Below are positions 34,531 to 47,829 of a stretch of 64,000 nt of DNA, piece by piece (positions within the stretch are counted from its first letter, which is position 1; each line of letters opens with the position of its first letter). This DNA comes from Hyparrhenia diplandra. Taxonomy: Eukaryota > Streptophyta > Magnoliopsida > Poales > Poaceae. The notes under the pieces are model-generated. The model searched no databases, was not told where the DNA came from, and saw only the letters and a list, made by a program, of their open reading frames with translations. The DNA lies in NCBI GenBank assembly GCA_015847255.1, contig JADLZK010002763.1, forward strand, positions 124,001 through 188,000, read 5' to 3'. The position numbers and the translations under genes are program-made.

Positions 34531-36599
34531 CCCCCACTCGCCCATGATCTCGCCCGAATCGCTGCCACAGCTGCGCTGAACGCTCCGGCAGCAGAGGACG
34601 TCGCGGCGCCGACCTCGGCACACCTGGCCTCCTCTCCTCGTTCCGCTGCGAGGGCGCCCCAGCCGGAGGACGCCCGACCAGGCTTCCTCGTCCCCGCTGC
34701 GAGGGCGCCCCCAGCCGCACCGACCTTCTCACCGGCAGCAGACCCTGACGCCTGCTTCGACGCGAGGATTGCCTCGGCTGCGACGCTGACCACGCCACCT
34801 GGCCTACTCTTACTGATTTTGATTTTCAAGCAGGTATTTCTTCTCCCTTCTTGCTGTGTTGGGATTTTGATTTGGTTGTCCAATCCTGATCTACTAAATC
34901 ACGTGTCATTGGTTGCGGAATACTATTTTTTTATTTCCGGTAAATCAGTTGAGCAAATGCTAGGTGTAGAGGGTCATTGGGATTTCTTTCTACAACCAGT
35001 TGCTGACAAATTCAGAATGAACACATGTATGCAAATCATATGTATTTGCATTTCAGGAATCATTGAGATTTCTGAAATACAACTTTTGGTAAAGTGTCAT
35101 CAATTCTGTCCGTCTTGCATGCATTAGGTATACCGAAACTTTAAGTTCAAAGAGGATGCATTGGCTTCTCAGAATGTATAGAGAAGACAAGCAAGTCCCA
35201 GAACCTGTAGCCACATGCTACTCTGGGTGTTCAAATAAAAATCTTGGATTAAGAATGTTGAATGCTGCTTCAACATTTAGCTTTCAACAAATACGAATTA
35301 TGTGTTTGGTCCGCCTATCCATCCATGTACGGAGTGGAAGAATTCCATAATAGCAATGCTCATCGTTGCAGAATGATATATTATGAGTTGGTTGCAGAAT
35401 AATTTGATTTGCTCAGTTATTGAATTTACATATACAATTTATTATTTAGTTTGTTTGTATACATGTATATGACCTGGACTTTATTTTCAACACAATATGA
35501 TCTTCCAAGAAATTTACGCGTCCCGGACCTTTTTTTCTCTTTAATTTGCAAACAGAGTAGCACCACAAGTTTAAGGGCAGGAAGATACCGCGATGATGAC
35601 CTCAATAGTTGGCCTCCTCGTCCTCACTATGAACATACAAACTTGAGGTGAGGAGATGAAACTACATATGAATTGAAGCTCAGTCTCACACTTATGTTAG
35701 TTCTGTGATTCAGTCTAACAAAATATCTGAAGAAGCTCCTTTCTTAATAGAGTAAACCTTTAGATCCGATATTGTTCAATCACAAGTAAGGCGTCTCATC
35801 CAGTACTCTTTCATAACTGAAGGCCTCTTCGTGACCTACTTAGCTCCCAGAGCCATGCTGTCAGTTCTTAGTTTCTTCATGTGTTCAGCTACTTGGTGTG
35901 TAAGACATTATCTACATACATGTTTTTGCAAGTTATGCGGCCTTGTTAATATTGGCCAGTACTTAGGTTACAACATAATTTGCAAATAGTGATCCTTGGC
36001 TGGTTTATTCTCATGATTCCAACATGAGTTCAGATCATTTTGTTATAGGCATGCCAGATTCGCTTCTACACCAGGATCATGTGGTTTAAGTAATTGCTCT
36101 GTGGTCGAGGATAATAACAAATGCATACAAGTTAACTCTTATCAATGGGGAAATAACTATGCTTTTGAGTTCAAACAAAAGGGCATATGCTTTCGAGGTC
36201 TCATAAAAAGGGTCTATTTTTGTGCATCTCCTAACTAGAATTTGTGGTAGTTTGTATTCTTTTGCAATAAATAAATTTTGTGTCTGCCTTTTCTTTTCTA
36301 AGTATAGCACATAAATCATAGTTACCATATGTCCCCTTGGTGAAGCTTTTGTCAAAGTGCTTCAATAGGACTTTTAGTGTTCCCTGATAGATGGTTGCTC
36401 ATGGTTGATTGAAAATGTCTCATAATCCTATGTAATCTTTTTTTTTTTTTCCTTATAAAAATAGGATGTCATTTGTTTGGTAGTTGTTAATGTTTTGATC
36501 AGCTACCCTGATAACATGATTCTAAACAAATGTTGTAATCATGTTAATCTTATTTTGATCAGCTACTGTGATGCCCTACACTAGTGCGGTTGCTGGCAT
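34531..36599. other. Unassigned interval
   Basis: 34560-34800 is GC-rich with no convincing frame. 34800-36600 is AT-rich. A short open phrase, RYRDDDLNSWPPRPHYE, at about 35580-35632 looks protein-like but has no recognisable partner exon. No MITE ends were found. Confidence 0.35.
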
Positions 36600-37640
36600 A
36601 AAAAGGTGGACAACGATGGCCTGGCCTCGGTGCTATTGCATGCCCAGGAATATTCTCAGTCCGCCATACGAGAGGATTTGGACCAAGTGGGTCGTTATTC
36701 GGTGGGCATGCAAAGTCCAATACCGTGTCTCAACTGGTCAGTGAGTCCTCTAGCAAAGCAAGAGCAGCAGCAAGAGAAAGAGGAAGAAGGTGTTGCTAGT
36801 GATATCGATGCAGGTGCAGCTTCTCCTGCCCATACTCCTACTCCGGAGAAGTTAGAGCCCATACCTTGGAGATGGGGAAGAAGTCAACCCAAGGGGTTGG
36901 TGGCTCAAAGTGGCCAAAATAAAGTCATGAACCCCAAGGTGACCACGTCCATACAGTCAAGAAGAAGAAGAAAATGCTGAAGGATGGTAATCAACATGTT
37001 GGTGCTGCCAGGTCTAATGGTGCAAGACACAAGTTGGGTTTCCATTCAGATTTGCATTCATTGGAAAGTAAAACATGTTTCAGCAGAGCTGAGCTGATGG
37101 ATATCAACATGTTGGCTCACTTGACTTACTTCAAGTTACCTATCAACTCGGCTTGGTTGATACATGTTCTACTTTGTGATGAATGCAAATCTGAATCGAA
37201 ATCCAACTTGTGTCTTGCACTATTAGACCTAGCATCACCAACAGGTTGATTACCATCCCCGACATTTTCTTCTTTTTGATCAGTATTGGGTGTGGTCACC
37301 TTGGGCTTCATCACTTTATCTATGGCCACTTTGAGCTGCCGAACCCCCTTGGTCGACTTCTTCCCCCACCTCTGAGGTATGGGGACCAACTTCTCAGGAG
37401 TAGCAGTATGGGTAGAGAAGCAGCATCTACATCGCTATCACTAGCAACACCTTCTTCCTGTTGTCGCTGCTCTTCCTGCGCAACTCTGTCAGTCGCCCAC
37501 CAGTGGAGACACGGTGTTGGACTCCTGCGTGCCCACTGGATCACAGTCCACTTGGTCCAAATCCTCTGGTATGGTGGACTGAGAATGTTTCTGGGCATGC
37601 AACAACACTGAGGACAGGGCATCGCTACCCACCTTTCTGG
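36600..37640. repeat. Large inverted repeat (arms about 500 bp, loop about 30 bp)
   Basis: The left arm (about 36600-37104) and right arm (about 37134-37640) are reverse complements at an estimated 80-85 per cent identity. Matching blocks include GCATGCCCAG, GAGGATTTGGACCAAGTGG, GAAGAAGGTGTTGCTAG, GGATGGTAATCAAC, GTGCAAGACACAAGTTGG and CAGATTTGCATTCAT. Both arms encode the same peptide fragment when read inward from their outer ends (SVLLHAQ...EDLDQV, then EEGVASD). No TIR transposon ends or target duplications were identified. A transcript across it could fold into a very long hairpin. Confidence 0.83.
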
Positions 37641-38899
37641 GGCCAGCAGCCGCTCCCACGTGCAGATCACTGCAGCAAGAGCCATCTGTGGCGGTTGTCC
37701 TAGACACCTAGGCTGACTTGTGGACAATATTGGGTGTCACTGGGGGCAGAGCCCAGAGGTAAGAACAGCATGGGCAACCATATATTCAACTAGCATTTAG
37801 TCTATTGCGAGTGCCATTTTACTTGATTGGCACACTTATATTGCTATTTTCTTTTTATCAAAATTTCATGATTGATTTGGCATGTGTGTAATTGTTCACT
37901 GACTATGCAAATCTAGCACCTTGCCTGAGTTATTGCATTATATTGCATTAACGTTAATGTGTACTACATGTCAATCATATATAAAGGTTCACAAGCAGTT
38001 TACAGAAATCAGTATTGCTATATATCTTAATTATATGTTTGATTCTGTGATCCTTTGTTCTTCGTGCGCATATATAGGCTCTCCATCTCTGAAGATACCA
38101 AGGCATGTTCTCCATCTCTCAATATTGCATTAACGTTACCAGCATGTTCACCGTCTCTAAAGATACCAAGGCATGCACTTGGGTAAGATCTTAGGCGACC
38201 AATTTGACTAAGGGCCCTTATGTTACTACTATGCCAATGTCTAGCAAAGTTGGACCTAGAATAACATTGTATATTTGTCATCGAGAAACTCTCTTGATGG
38301 ATGTTTGCTTTCATATACAGGTTCAACAACCATCAGCCAGGTCAGGACAGCAAGTGGAAGTTTAAAAGGAAAACGCTGGGAGCCGCAATGTTTATTCATG
38401 TATTTCAATGCAGCACCTCAGGCGTCGGGGTCTGCCGATCCTTACGATTTTCACGTCACCTCTTATAGCTAGCGTGTTTTGGCCAGTTTGGACCCCGGTA
38501 AAAAAGGTGTCTGACCCCGGCAACAATAGGCAGCCCAAAAATCCATTTGGCCCACATCTTCCTCTTCGTGGTCACGTTTCATCTTCCCTCACACCAATCC
38601 CCTCGTATCCCCTCGTGCCCACCGTGCCCACCAGCCGCGCTCCGTTGGTTCTCCATCCCACGTAAACCGCAAATCTTAGCACCAGCGGCATCGCAGCGAT
38701 CTCCGTTGTGTTCATCTCCATCTGCTGTCCAGGACTCCATGTACCCCAAATACCCAAATTTGCAATCAATAATTAACAATTTTGTTTGAGCTATACGGAT
38801 TCCATATGTTATCGTGGCCATTATTTTTATCCATTTGACGTTATATATGATATTATATCCTGGCAATATAACTTAGGGCTTGTTTGGGTTGGTGCCTCT
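37641..38899. other. Unassigned interval
   Basis: Contains two near-copies of GCATTAACGTTA (about 37946 and 38128) and repeated CATGTTC/CCGTCTC/AAGATACCAAGGCATG phrases (38090-38175), a small local duplication. Nothing gene-like is seen. Confidence 0.4.
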
Positions 38900-39346
38900 A
38901 TGGTTAGTCTCTATGGGGATTTCACAGAAGTGTCATGCACAATAATTAGGTGACACATCAGCACAAAAGAGCATCTTTGCATGAAATGGGCAGGAGAGAG
39001 AAGATGAAAGTTTCATCTAGGTGAAACCCGCTCGCACTGTTTCCAAAACAATGAAACTCGCGTGAAACCGGCGTTGAGGCCCATCGTTTCATCGTTCCTG
39101 ATCCCGTGCGCATCCCAACAGTGAGTGTTTGTTGTTATTCTGTTATTGCACAAGTTGGCTACACATTCATAGGATGCATATGATCCCAACAATATGCAGC
39201 AATTAATTGCTTTGCTAAGCCTAGGAAATTTCAAAGTGAAACGCTGCGTGCATCATAGGGGTTGTTTCATAGAGAGTTTCATCTCACTCTTCCCGACGAT
39301 TTTATTTTGGAAACCGTGCGATGACACTGGCCATAGAGACTGGCCT
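38900..39346. mobile_element. Tourist-like MITE (about 445 bp)
   Basis: The left end TTAGTCTCTATGGGG and right end CCATAGAGACTGGCCTAA are inverted, followed inward by a shared AGTGTCAT..GCAC motif. The interior is rich in GTTTCAT/ATGAAAC motifs, as in a common grass MITE family with AGTCTC ends. The TTA/TAA duplication is imperfect. Confidence 0.5.
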
Positions 39347-39571
39347 AAGGCGCTTTGAAATCGGACACCCAGCCAGATTCCCTGAGACTGATCCAAACAG
39401 ACCATGAGGTGGTACTGACCAAGGTGACCATTTTATATATCCTTGCTTCACCACTGTTCAAAGCAAGAACCAAAGTACCGACTTGTTGACAATCTCACAT
39501 CTGAATCACACGAGTGCTTGTCAACCACGTATTCGCAGAAGAGAGCCTAGATGTTGCTTCACATCATATCT

Positions 39572-39726
39572 GGGCTCTATTTGGATACGCTCCTAGTAGC
39601 CACTGCAAATGCAATAGATGAATTACGGGCGGTTGAGAAAATCATGCGCACGGGTTTTTCGTTGTTTCTCGCTGCCAAAGTTAATTAATTAATTAATTAG
39701 ATTATAAGTGTATCCAAACATGACCC
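39572..39726. mobile_element. Small hAT-like MITE (155 bp)
   Basis: The terminal inverted repeats are GGGCTCTATTTGGATACGCT on the left and AAGTGTATCCAAACATGACCC on the right. A (TTAA)n-like stretch, AATTAATTAATTAATTAG, sits in the right part. The target duplication is unclear. Confidence 0.5.
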
Positions 39727-40257
39727 AAATAGACGAAGTCACAGTAGAATCCCTGAAAAACAAGCAAGCCTAAATTCCATCAAAAATCAGTTTTTTTATT
39801 TCCTAACAGTTGGCCAGAACAAAAAGGTAATATTAAAATGTTATAGATGCATTATTGTTTCACAACCAAAAGGATCGAATTCTCCTAGTATTTTCAAGCA
39901 GCAATAAAAACACTACCACTAGTCATAGTAAACAAGAATCTCACTACGAGGCATTTACGAGGAAAATTTTGTACTAAATTTTGAATACTAAAACAGGAGA
40001 AGCCCACATCACTACTAGGATAATTATAAATTTCTGGTTGTGTTTACTTGGCTCGCGTTATGGTTCGAGGTTTTCCATTTGTTTGTATTCTCCCAGAAGC
40101 AAACTATGGAAGAGGTTATTATCTGATTACAAGAGATAAACGGTTCACACCAATGCACAGACTTAATTGGGTAGGTAATCGAAAAGAGAAGTTGGCCAAC
40201 CCTTTTACATTTACACGTCAAGCGCTTTTATAGTTTTGTGCAAAGACTTGAGTGGTA

Positions 40258-40404
40258 CTCTCTCCGTTTCAAATCATAATTCATTTTAGTTTTTCTAAAT
40301 ACATTACTTGTGTTATTCATCTAGTTATACACTATGTCTACATACATAGTAAAAGCAATGTATCTGCAAAAGTTAAAATGGACTACAATTTGGAACGGAG
40401 GGAG
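40258..40404. mobile_element. Stowaway MITE (147 bp)
   Basis: Ends CTCTCTCCGTTTC and GGAACGGAGGGAG are inverted and flanked by TA at 40256-40257 and 40405-40406. The interior has ATACACTATGTCTACATACATAG, typical of this family. Confidence 0.85.
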
Positions 40405-40501
40405 TATTCTACAACACCAGCCATCACTGATTCACAGGCACGGGCACCGATCGGTACCACCCCGCAGCTCTAGGAGCTGTTTCATATAGGCTATATATAT
40501 A

Positions 40502-40636
40502 CTCCTTCCGTTCCAAATTTTGGCTTTTCTAGATACATTTGTTTTGCTATGCACCTAGTTATACACTATATCTAGATACATAGTAAAACAAATACATCTA
40601 GAAAAAAACAAAACATCTTATAATTTGGAATGGAGG
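40502..40636. mobile_element. Stowaway MITE (135 bp)
   Basis: Ends CTCCTTCCGTTCC and GGAATGGAGG with flanking TA (40500-40501 and 40637-40638). The interior TACACTATATCTAGATACATAG marks it as a close relative of the copy 100 bp to the left. Confidence 0.82.
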
Positions 40637-41411
40637 TAATAGCTGGTAATTAGGTTACAAGATTAGCTATGCACTAGAACGAGTGGCTTATTAGCACCCA
40701 GGATTTGGGCAAATAACATATGCACGATTCATGTGCACATGCACAAGACCGCTTTTATTTTAGCCACGTAAGCATGTGGTTGTGCGCTGAACTAGCTGCC
40801 TTGTAAGCAGGCAAGGCTTATGGTGGTCCATGGCATTTGTAGACGTTCGTGCATCCCGGGTGAGTGTATGGCTCGCCACCAGGCACAGAATGCCCGCTGT
40901 TTGGGTCTAGGGGGTCAAAATTTGGAATAGAGCTTGCCGCCGCCTCACGTAGCGCTCGCCCTGCATGCATGTATGCGTACACCGCTGTTATAGTTTAGTT
41001 ATTACTTACTAGTATAGTGCCCCGTCTAACGCTTACGGATTCATTTTAGAGATGCACATGAAAACAACTAAACGACAATATTTTTTTCATAGTTCAATTC
41101 AAGTTTCACACAATTGTATATGACCATATATATGGTCTGAAAACACTTATGCATAGCAATTAACAAGAGATAATAAAGTTATGTCTCTCCTTAATTAATA
41201 ACCATCTAGTTTACATTATGTAAAAGACCTTAAGTAGGCCTTCGAGATCTCCATGGAATCTGCCAAAACATTTATTCACACGGCTCTTCATAGCACATCT
41301 CTTCAAAAATCTAAACATAGTTCCAACCAATGCAAGATCTCCTTCCCAATATAAAATCTGTACACGATCAACCATCCTACAACCAAAATGGACGATCAAA
41401 TATTATCATTA

Positions 41412-41816
41412 TGTCAAGGGCACTGAACGGCAGCGACGCAGGGCCGCGGCTGCGGAGCTCGTAGTCTCGCTCCGTGATAACTACGGCTGAGTTATACCCT
41501 CACGCCGCGGCAACGCTCGCTGGGTTATGCCCCCTAGCTCACGGCTTAGGTGAATAAGAGAGAGAGATTAGATGGGAATAATCTTGATTGCCTCTCAATA
41601 GTTTGGTTACAAATATAAATAGCCTAAGGCTCAACTAATCACTCCTATAATCAAGGCGGTACAAAAGGAAATAACTAACAAGGAAACTTTGTAATCAATC
41701 AGCCACGATCGGTGGCTGCCTCCTGGCTGGCGGCCTGCCTGCTTTCGGCCCGCTCAGCAGCGCGCCGACATCTCGGGCCCGACGACGCCTTTACGCACGG
41801 TTTACCGTACATGACA
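41412..41816 (-). repeat. LTR (3' LTR in element orientation)
   Basis: Runs from TGTCAAGGGCACTGAACGG to TTTACCGTACATGACA. Contains TACAAATATAAATAGCC, a TATA-like region about 200 bp from its start on the plus strand. Confidence 0.9.
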
Positions 41817-41839
41817 TCTCTCCTCCTCGAGAGGAGCTC

Positions 41840-44800
41840 GTCCTCGAGCTGGAATGTCGGAAACCGGTGACGGCCGTTTAAGTCCTCCCAAGTAGCTGAA
41901 GCGGCGGAGTGATCCTTCCATCGCACAAGGACTGCCCGGACACCACGGGCAAGTCGAAGTCTTGACGACTTATTTGGTCGGCTCGTGGTGTGTGCGCCCG
42001 TGGTGAAGAGGAGAGGCAATGGGCGGTCGTCGATGGGCGGCGCAGCCGTGGAACTTTGATGACGCCGATGTGGAAGACGCCGTGGATCCGGGGCGCGGCA
42101 GCAGCTCAAGGCGGACAGCCCTCATTAATGAGCTCAAGGCCGACGCGTATGGCCCATAGAAGCGAGGCTTGAGCTTGTCTGCGCGCCGTGGGCATGGACA
42201 CCGGTGAGCGTGGCGAGTCCGCAGCAGCACCCACTCGCCCACCGATACTTGACATCGCGGGTGCCGACGCCGGAGGAACTCCTCGCGTTCCTCCATGGTC
42301 CGCCACGCCGCCACCCGCTGCGGTCCCCTAGTTCGTAGGAACGATCGACGGCGGATCGCGGCCGAGACGACGACGCTGAACGGAGTGTCACGGAGGAGCT
42401 TTGAAGGCCGTGTTGAAGACGCATTCGCCCATGGCAGCCATCGCAGCCACCGCCGCGGGCCGATCCCCACGAGGCACCGCAGTACATGATGATGACGTGG
42501 TTGGTCGACTCGGACCCGTCCATCGGATCGTGGGTGAAATGCCGAGCGTCATGTGAAGGTTGGTGCCCATCGGCCGCATGAGTTCCTTCCGAAGTTGGAA
42601 GTGAACACGACGCCGCGGCCGGACACCATCGACGGCACGCCGTGCAAGCGAACCACCTCGGCGAAGAACGCCTGTGCCACCGACTGGGCCGAGTAGGGAT
42701 GAGCCGGCGGTATGAAGTGGCAAAGATTTTTGCTGAACCTGTCCACCACCGTCAAGATGACGGACTTGCCGCGCACCGGGGGAAGAGCCTCGATAAAGTC
42801 GAGGGCCACATCTGTCCACACACCTTGGGGGATCGGCGGGGCGCAAGAGGCCGGGTGGAGGTGCTCCGACTTGTGGCGCCGACACACGCACTTCTTCTTC
42901 ACGAACTCGCACCACCCTCGTTCATATTGGAAAAGTGAAAGTCACTGGCGGGAGGCGATGGAGCCGCGGCGCCGGGACCCCTTCATGGCCTTCAAGATGG
43001 ATCGCCATGAGCAGCTCTCGGAGCAATGGGCGATGCCGGGGAACGTGAGGCGCCCCGGGCGCATGCCAGATGTCGCCGACGACGCCCATGGCGCGCCAAG
43101 GCGACCCAGCCCGCACCCGTCCCCGCGAGCCACCAGGGCCGGGCCTAAGCGGGTCTTGGCGGAGGCGGCCGTAATGTCGGCGTGGCGCCGAGAGGGCAAA
43201 GACGACCCTTCCTCCCCGGCAGGTGTCGCGCGAGAGACGCGATCGCCACCACGTTAGCGCTCGGCTTGCCTCGACGCCGGTCAAAGCCGAGGAGCTTGCC
43301 CACCTGGTGCCGCGGATCGTACGGGTCACCGGGCCGTCCAGCAAGTACTTGAGGTCAGAGTGATCCGTTTTGACGAGGAACCGGCGCCCCTGCAGATAGG
43401 GGCCCTCCAAAGGGGCGGACCACCATGACGAGCCCGATGAGCTCCCTCCTCGTAGGCCGCCAAAGCCCCGATGCCGGGGGCGATGGCCCGGCCGAAGAAC
43501 GCGCGATGGGGTGGCCCTCCCCGACCAACACCCGCCCGAACCCATGGGACGAGGCGTCACATTCGACCACGGCTGGGTCGGAGAAGTCCGCATGGCAGAA
43601 CGCGCTGAGGTGACCGCCGCTTGAGCGCCGGAAGGCGTGGCGGGCGGCGTCGTTCCCGCGAACCCGCCCTTCTTCGCCAGGGCGGTGGCGGTGCAGCCAC
43701 CGCGCCGTAGTGGTGGACGAACTTATGTAGTAGCCCGCTGAGCCCGGAGGAAGCCGCCGCACCGCCCGCCGACCGCGGAGCGTGCCGGGCCGCGGATCGC
43801 TCGACCTTGGCCGGGTCCATGGCCACGCCGCCTCGGAGATCACGCGGCCGAGGTAGCCCACCGAGGAGGCGCTAACGCACACTTGGTGCGCTTTGAGGAA
43901 TGTACCGTGGCGGTGGAGCTCGCCCAAAGACGGGCGCGGATGTGACTCAAGTGCTCGCCCATGTCTTCTTTGTAGATTAGTATATCATAAAAAACACAAG
44001 CACAAACCGGCGTAGGGGAAGGCGGGCGGAGGACATCGTTCATCAATGCTTGAATGTCGCCGGGCGCTAATGTACGGCCAATGGCATGAGGAACTTCGTA
44101 GAGGCCGTCGTGGCGCGCGAACGCCGCCTTGTGGATGTCCTCCCGGCGCATCGCGGACTTGGTGGTAGCCCGACCGCAAGTCCAAATTTTGGTGAAGAAC
44201 CGCGCCCGTGGAGTTCGCCGAGGAGCCTGCCCACCACCGAATGGGGAACGCGTGGCCCTGATCGTGAGAGCGCTCGGTGGCGCCGTAGTCGACGCAGAAC
44301 CGCCAGAGCCGTCCCGCTTCTTGACGAAGCACGGGGGAGGAGAACGCCGAGGTCACTGCGGGCGACAATGCCCGCTTCCATCATGGTGGCACACCGACGT
44401 TCCTCGCCCTTGTGTGCCGCCGCACCAGATGGACGGGATCGGGCGACGGAAGGGCGCCGCTTGAGCTCACGTGCTGATCGCGGGAGCGCGCGCGGAGGGG
44501 AGACCACGTGGCTCGGTGAAGACGCCGCCTGTGAGCGGAGGAGGGCGTCGAGCATGGGCCCATGGTCGGCCGAGCGACCGGGCGGGCCGATGTGCCGCCA
44601 TGGCGCATGTGGTGGTTTAAGCGCGGTGGGCAACTCCCGCCAGCATGGAGCGCCCGCGGGTGCTAGAACGCAGGTACGGGCGGCGACGCCCCACACGAGG
44701 GCCCCGGGGCCGCGTTCGCCATCGCCCCGAGGATGAGGTCGGGGCCGCCAATGGCATGACGAAGAGGTCGATGTTGAACGCCATGCCATCCACGACACAG

Positions 44801-46123
44801 CGCCAAGGCTGGATGACGCCGGCAGACCACCCGCGGTCCCGCTGGCCACCGCGTGGGCGGCTTCGCCCGCCACCGGGCCGGATGTGGAGGTCGATCGCCG
44901 CCCGCCCCGCTTCGCCGACATGAAGTTGTGGGTCTGTTTGTCGAGGAGGGCGCACCATTCGAGCGCCACCCGTGCGGACGCGCCGGATCTCGCAGGTGGC
45001 GTACATTGGCACCCCCGCCACGCGCGTGGGAGTAGATCGGCGCCGCGCCGCGCTGACCGCGACCTCCTCCATCTGCGTCGGCCCGCGATCTCGACCCCGT
45101 CAATGAAGAAAATGCGGCGGCAATGCGGTTGTGCCCGGAAGTACTTCTCTCATCACAATTGAAACTTGAGGCCTTGGCGGCGCCGATCCTCCATTCCGGC
45201 TTGGGCGGCGGTTGCCTGGGCTGCCCGGGCGGGCGCCACCCGAGGCGCGGGCAGCGCCTTGGCGGGCAGCCGGGGCGCAGTAACCGGGTCAGGGGGGGGG
45301 AGGTGGAGGGCAGGCGCCCCGGACGGGCTGCTTGGTCGGGCGCCCGCCAAATTGTCGAGTTCCATGAGCTCGACTGTCGGGCGAGGCTCGTGTCGTTGTC
45401 GTCGCCGCCGATTGTGAAGACGGACCGGCGTGGGCCGAGGGGGAAGCAGACCGCCGGTAGAGCTGGATGCTGTTGGGTTTCCTCGACGCGATTCCGCTGA
45501 ACAAAGAGGCTTTGGAACCGGTTGAGTATTCCTCCACCGCAGTCGCGGCGGCACTGGCAGCACCAAGAAGGGTGTCGATCGTAGTGCCGGGCCGAACCGG
45601 GCAGTCCAAAGAAGTCCTTGAACCGCCCCATGGCGGCGTGCGTTCGCCCCTCCCGGAGCTGGATGAACCACTCGGGCGACACCGCCGAGGTTGTAGGAGG
45701 CCATCCGACACGCGTTCCTCGGGCATGGTGCGCTGTTGTCGAAAGTACGACTCGCACTTGTTGAGGAAGAGGGGGGATCCGCCTTGCCGCCGTCAGCGGG
45801 GAAACTCCCACTTCGGAATTTGGGCGGGCGATCCGTGGCGCCACCGCGGCCATTGTTGCCGCTTTCCAACGTGGAACCCGACCGGTTCTTCAAATTGCCG
45901 ATGTCGGACTGCATGGCCGTGAGCTTGGCCATCGATCAGCGAGGAGGGCTGGCCGCCGTTGCCGCCCCCATGGTTGGTCAGCGAGGTGGTGGCCGTGGTG
46001 GGGATGGTGGTGGGCCGCCGCGACGAGATGGCGCAAATGAGAGGAGGATGAGGCCGCTGGTTGGGAGGTGGAAGAAGATCGAAAGTGACTCGGATACCGG
46101 GTTGTCAAGGGCATGAACGGCAA
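41840..46123 (-). pseudogene. Chromovirus gag-pol, all domains present but frameshifted
   Basis: Read on the minus strand: gag (about 45150-46090; CESYFRQQ-like and FKDFFGL blocks in different frames), CCHC/protease region (about 44900-45150; the zinc knuckle is poorly preserved), reverse transcriptase (about 43850-44370; LWRFCVDYGA, NLDLRSGYHQVR), RNase H (about 43330-43700; VVECDASSHGFG, RRFLVKTDHSDLKYLLD), integrase zinc region and core (about 42549-42960; PQGVWTDVALDFIEALPP, VDRFSK, LHGVP), and chromodomain (about 41810-41960; VLVRWKDHSAASATWEDL, FQLEDELL). Frames change many times, mostly by apparent one-base indels in GC-rich sequence. Confidence 0.88.
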
Positions 46124-46503
46124 ATGACGCAGTACGCGGGCCGCGGAGCTCGTAGTCTCGCTCGTGATAACTACGGCTGAGTTATACCCTCACGCCGCGG
46201 CAACGCTCATTTGGGTTATGCCCCTAGCTCACGGCTTAGGTGAATAAGAGAGAGAGATTAGATGGGAATAATCTTGATTGCCTCTCAATAGTTTGGTTAC
46301 AAATATAAATAGCCTAAGGCTCAACTAATCACTCCTATAATCAAGGAGGTACAAAAGGAAATAACTAACAAGGAAACTTGTAATCAATCAGCCACGATCG
46401 GTGGCTGCCTCCCTGCCTTGGCCGGGCCCTGCTCGCCCGCCAGCAGCGCTACTGACATCTCGGGCCCGACGACGCCTTACGTCACGGTTTACCGTACATG
46501 ACA
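46103..46503 (-). repeat. LTR (5' LTR in element orientation)
   Basis: Partner of 41412-41816. It differs mainly by small indels in GC-rich stretches while the AT-rich middle is essentially unchanged. Directly followed by the CATTA duplication. Confidence 0.9.
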
Positions 46504-47829
46504 CATTACTAAACTTTACGAAAAGGAGAAAAATGAGATTGAATTGACATGAACTGACAAATGTGTTGTATCAAGAAGAACATCATATGTCACCACGAAA
46601 AACACATATCACTTAGAAAAAATAATCCAGTTAGAAAACATGGCGAAATAAAACCGGTCATTTGATTTAATGGGCATCCCCAAGTAAAACCCCGCTCAGT
46701 ATGAGAATTGAGAACCTAAGCTGTTGGAACTACAGAGTTGAGCATGCAAACACAATAAAGCGTGCACTTTACCTACAAACTTATATAAACAGCCCAAAAA
46801 AAAAATCTAACATGTAGAAGCAGGATATCGAACCATGACCAATTGATATGTGCTAATAAGCTACTGAAGCTGAAGTACAGCACTTGCCAACACACAAGAA
46901 AACTTAGTAATGTATCTGAATGTAAATAGCAGGAGTTCACAGCTGCTACTGAAACTGGCAAAATTCAGAGAACAACAACACTATGGTTTTTACCAACAGT
47001 CCAACAGTCCTAGTGTTGTAGTGTTTGTTTAATAAATACAGCCTGAGATTAGTTTCTTCTTATATGGCCATCAAACTTAACTATACAGCAAGCTTACTTC
47101 AAATCAAATTATACAAACCACAATTTTTCTCACACAATTTTTCCCCCACACCCGCACACAGGCACCGAGGCTGGTCAGTATACACATAAGTTTTCGGCTG
47201 AAAATTGCCATTATGTGTTTTTAAGGATGCAGATATGAGCAATTTTCGCAAGACAGCCATCATGACAGAACTGTTGCTTTTCAAATTTAGTGAATTATTA
47301 CTATACTTAACCAGCTAACCACAATTCTGAACTCATAAATTCCAGAGCTTCAACCTAAGCACATCCAAATTTGTATTTGTATGAAATAAAGCCATCATCT
47401 ACATTTCAATAATACACTACTGAAAATAGAAATATTTTACCTTGGCTCACAATATAACTGGTTTCACTAAGTCAGCAAGCCCAATCAACATATCAATGGA
47501 TGAGGCAACCGCCGCTTCAGCTTCTAACAAAAAAACAAAATTACATTTCTGTTCAGGAAAGAAAAGTTGCAGTTCTGAAAATAGCCTCTTCCAGTTCTGC
47601 TTCAGTTCAGACATTATTTAATTTGCTTTTTAGAAAATGAATGCACGTGAAACACCACTATTTTTCTAGCTAATTGGCTTCTTTGAGAATATAGAACAGG
47701 AAAACGTCAGGCCTCTCTTAGCAACTTTTTCCTAGGTGCAGTTGTTCCAAGGACTGATTTGTCAGCCTTGTCAAGTGGCATCTCAATTTAGATGTTGCTG
47801 CAGAAACGAAGTCGAGCCAAGGATACTAA

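Larger units (their letters stand above)
41412..46503 (-). mobile_element. Ty3/gypsy chromovirus (Reina-like), complete structure
   Basis: LTRs are at 41412-41816 (405 bp) and 46103-46503 (401 bp), both TGTCAAGG...ACATGACA, with CATTA duplicated at 41407-41411 and 46504-46508. The minus strand just inside the right LTR reads CCGGTATCCGAGTC, a primer-site-like sequence. About 5.1 kb total, short LTRs and a C-terminal chromodomain fit the Reina clade. The LTR central parts are nearly identical, suggesting a recent insertion. Confidence 0.92.

Noticed and set aside
35576..35650. Exon-like phrase RYRDDDLNSWPPRPHYE
   Set aside because: It is too short, with no partner exons or recognised family. 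Noted only as an oddity.
41211..41399. 62-codon minus-strand open frame near the Helitron 3' end
   Set aside because: It has no recognisable similarity, lies in AT-rich Helitron sequence and lacks neighbouring exons.
44663..45853. 396-codon minus-strand open frame as a gene
   Set aside because: It lies in the gag-to-protease region of the nested chromovirus and mixes true-frame gag pieces with out-of-frame GC-rich sequence.
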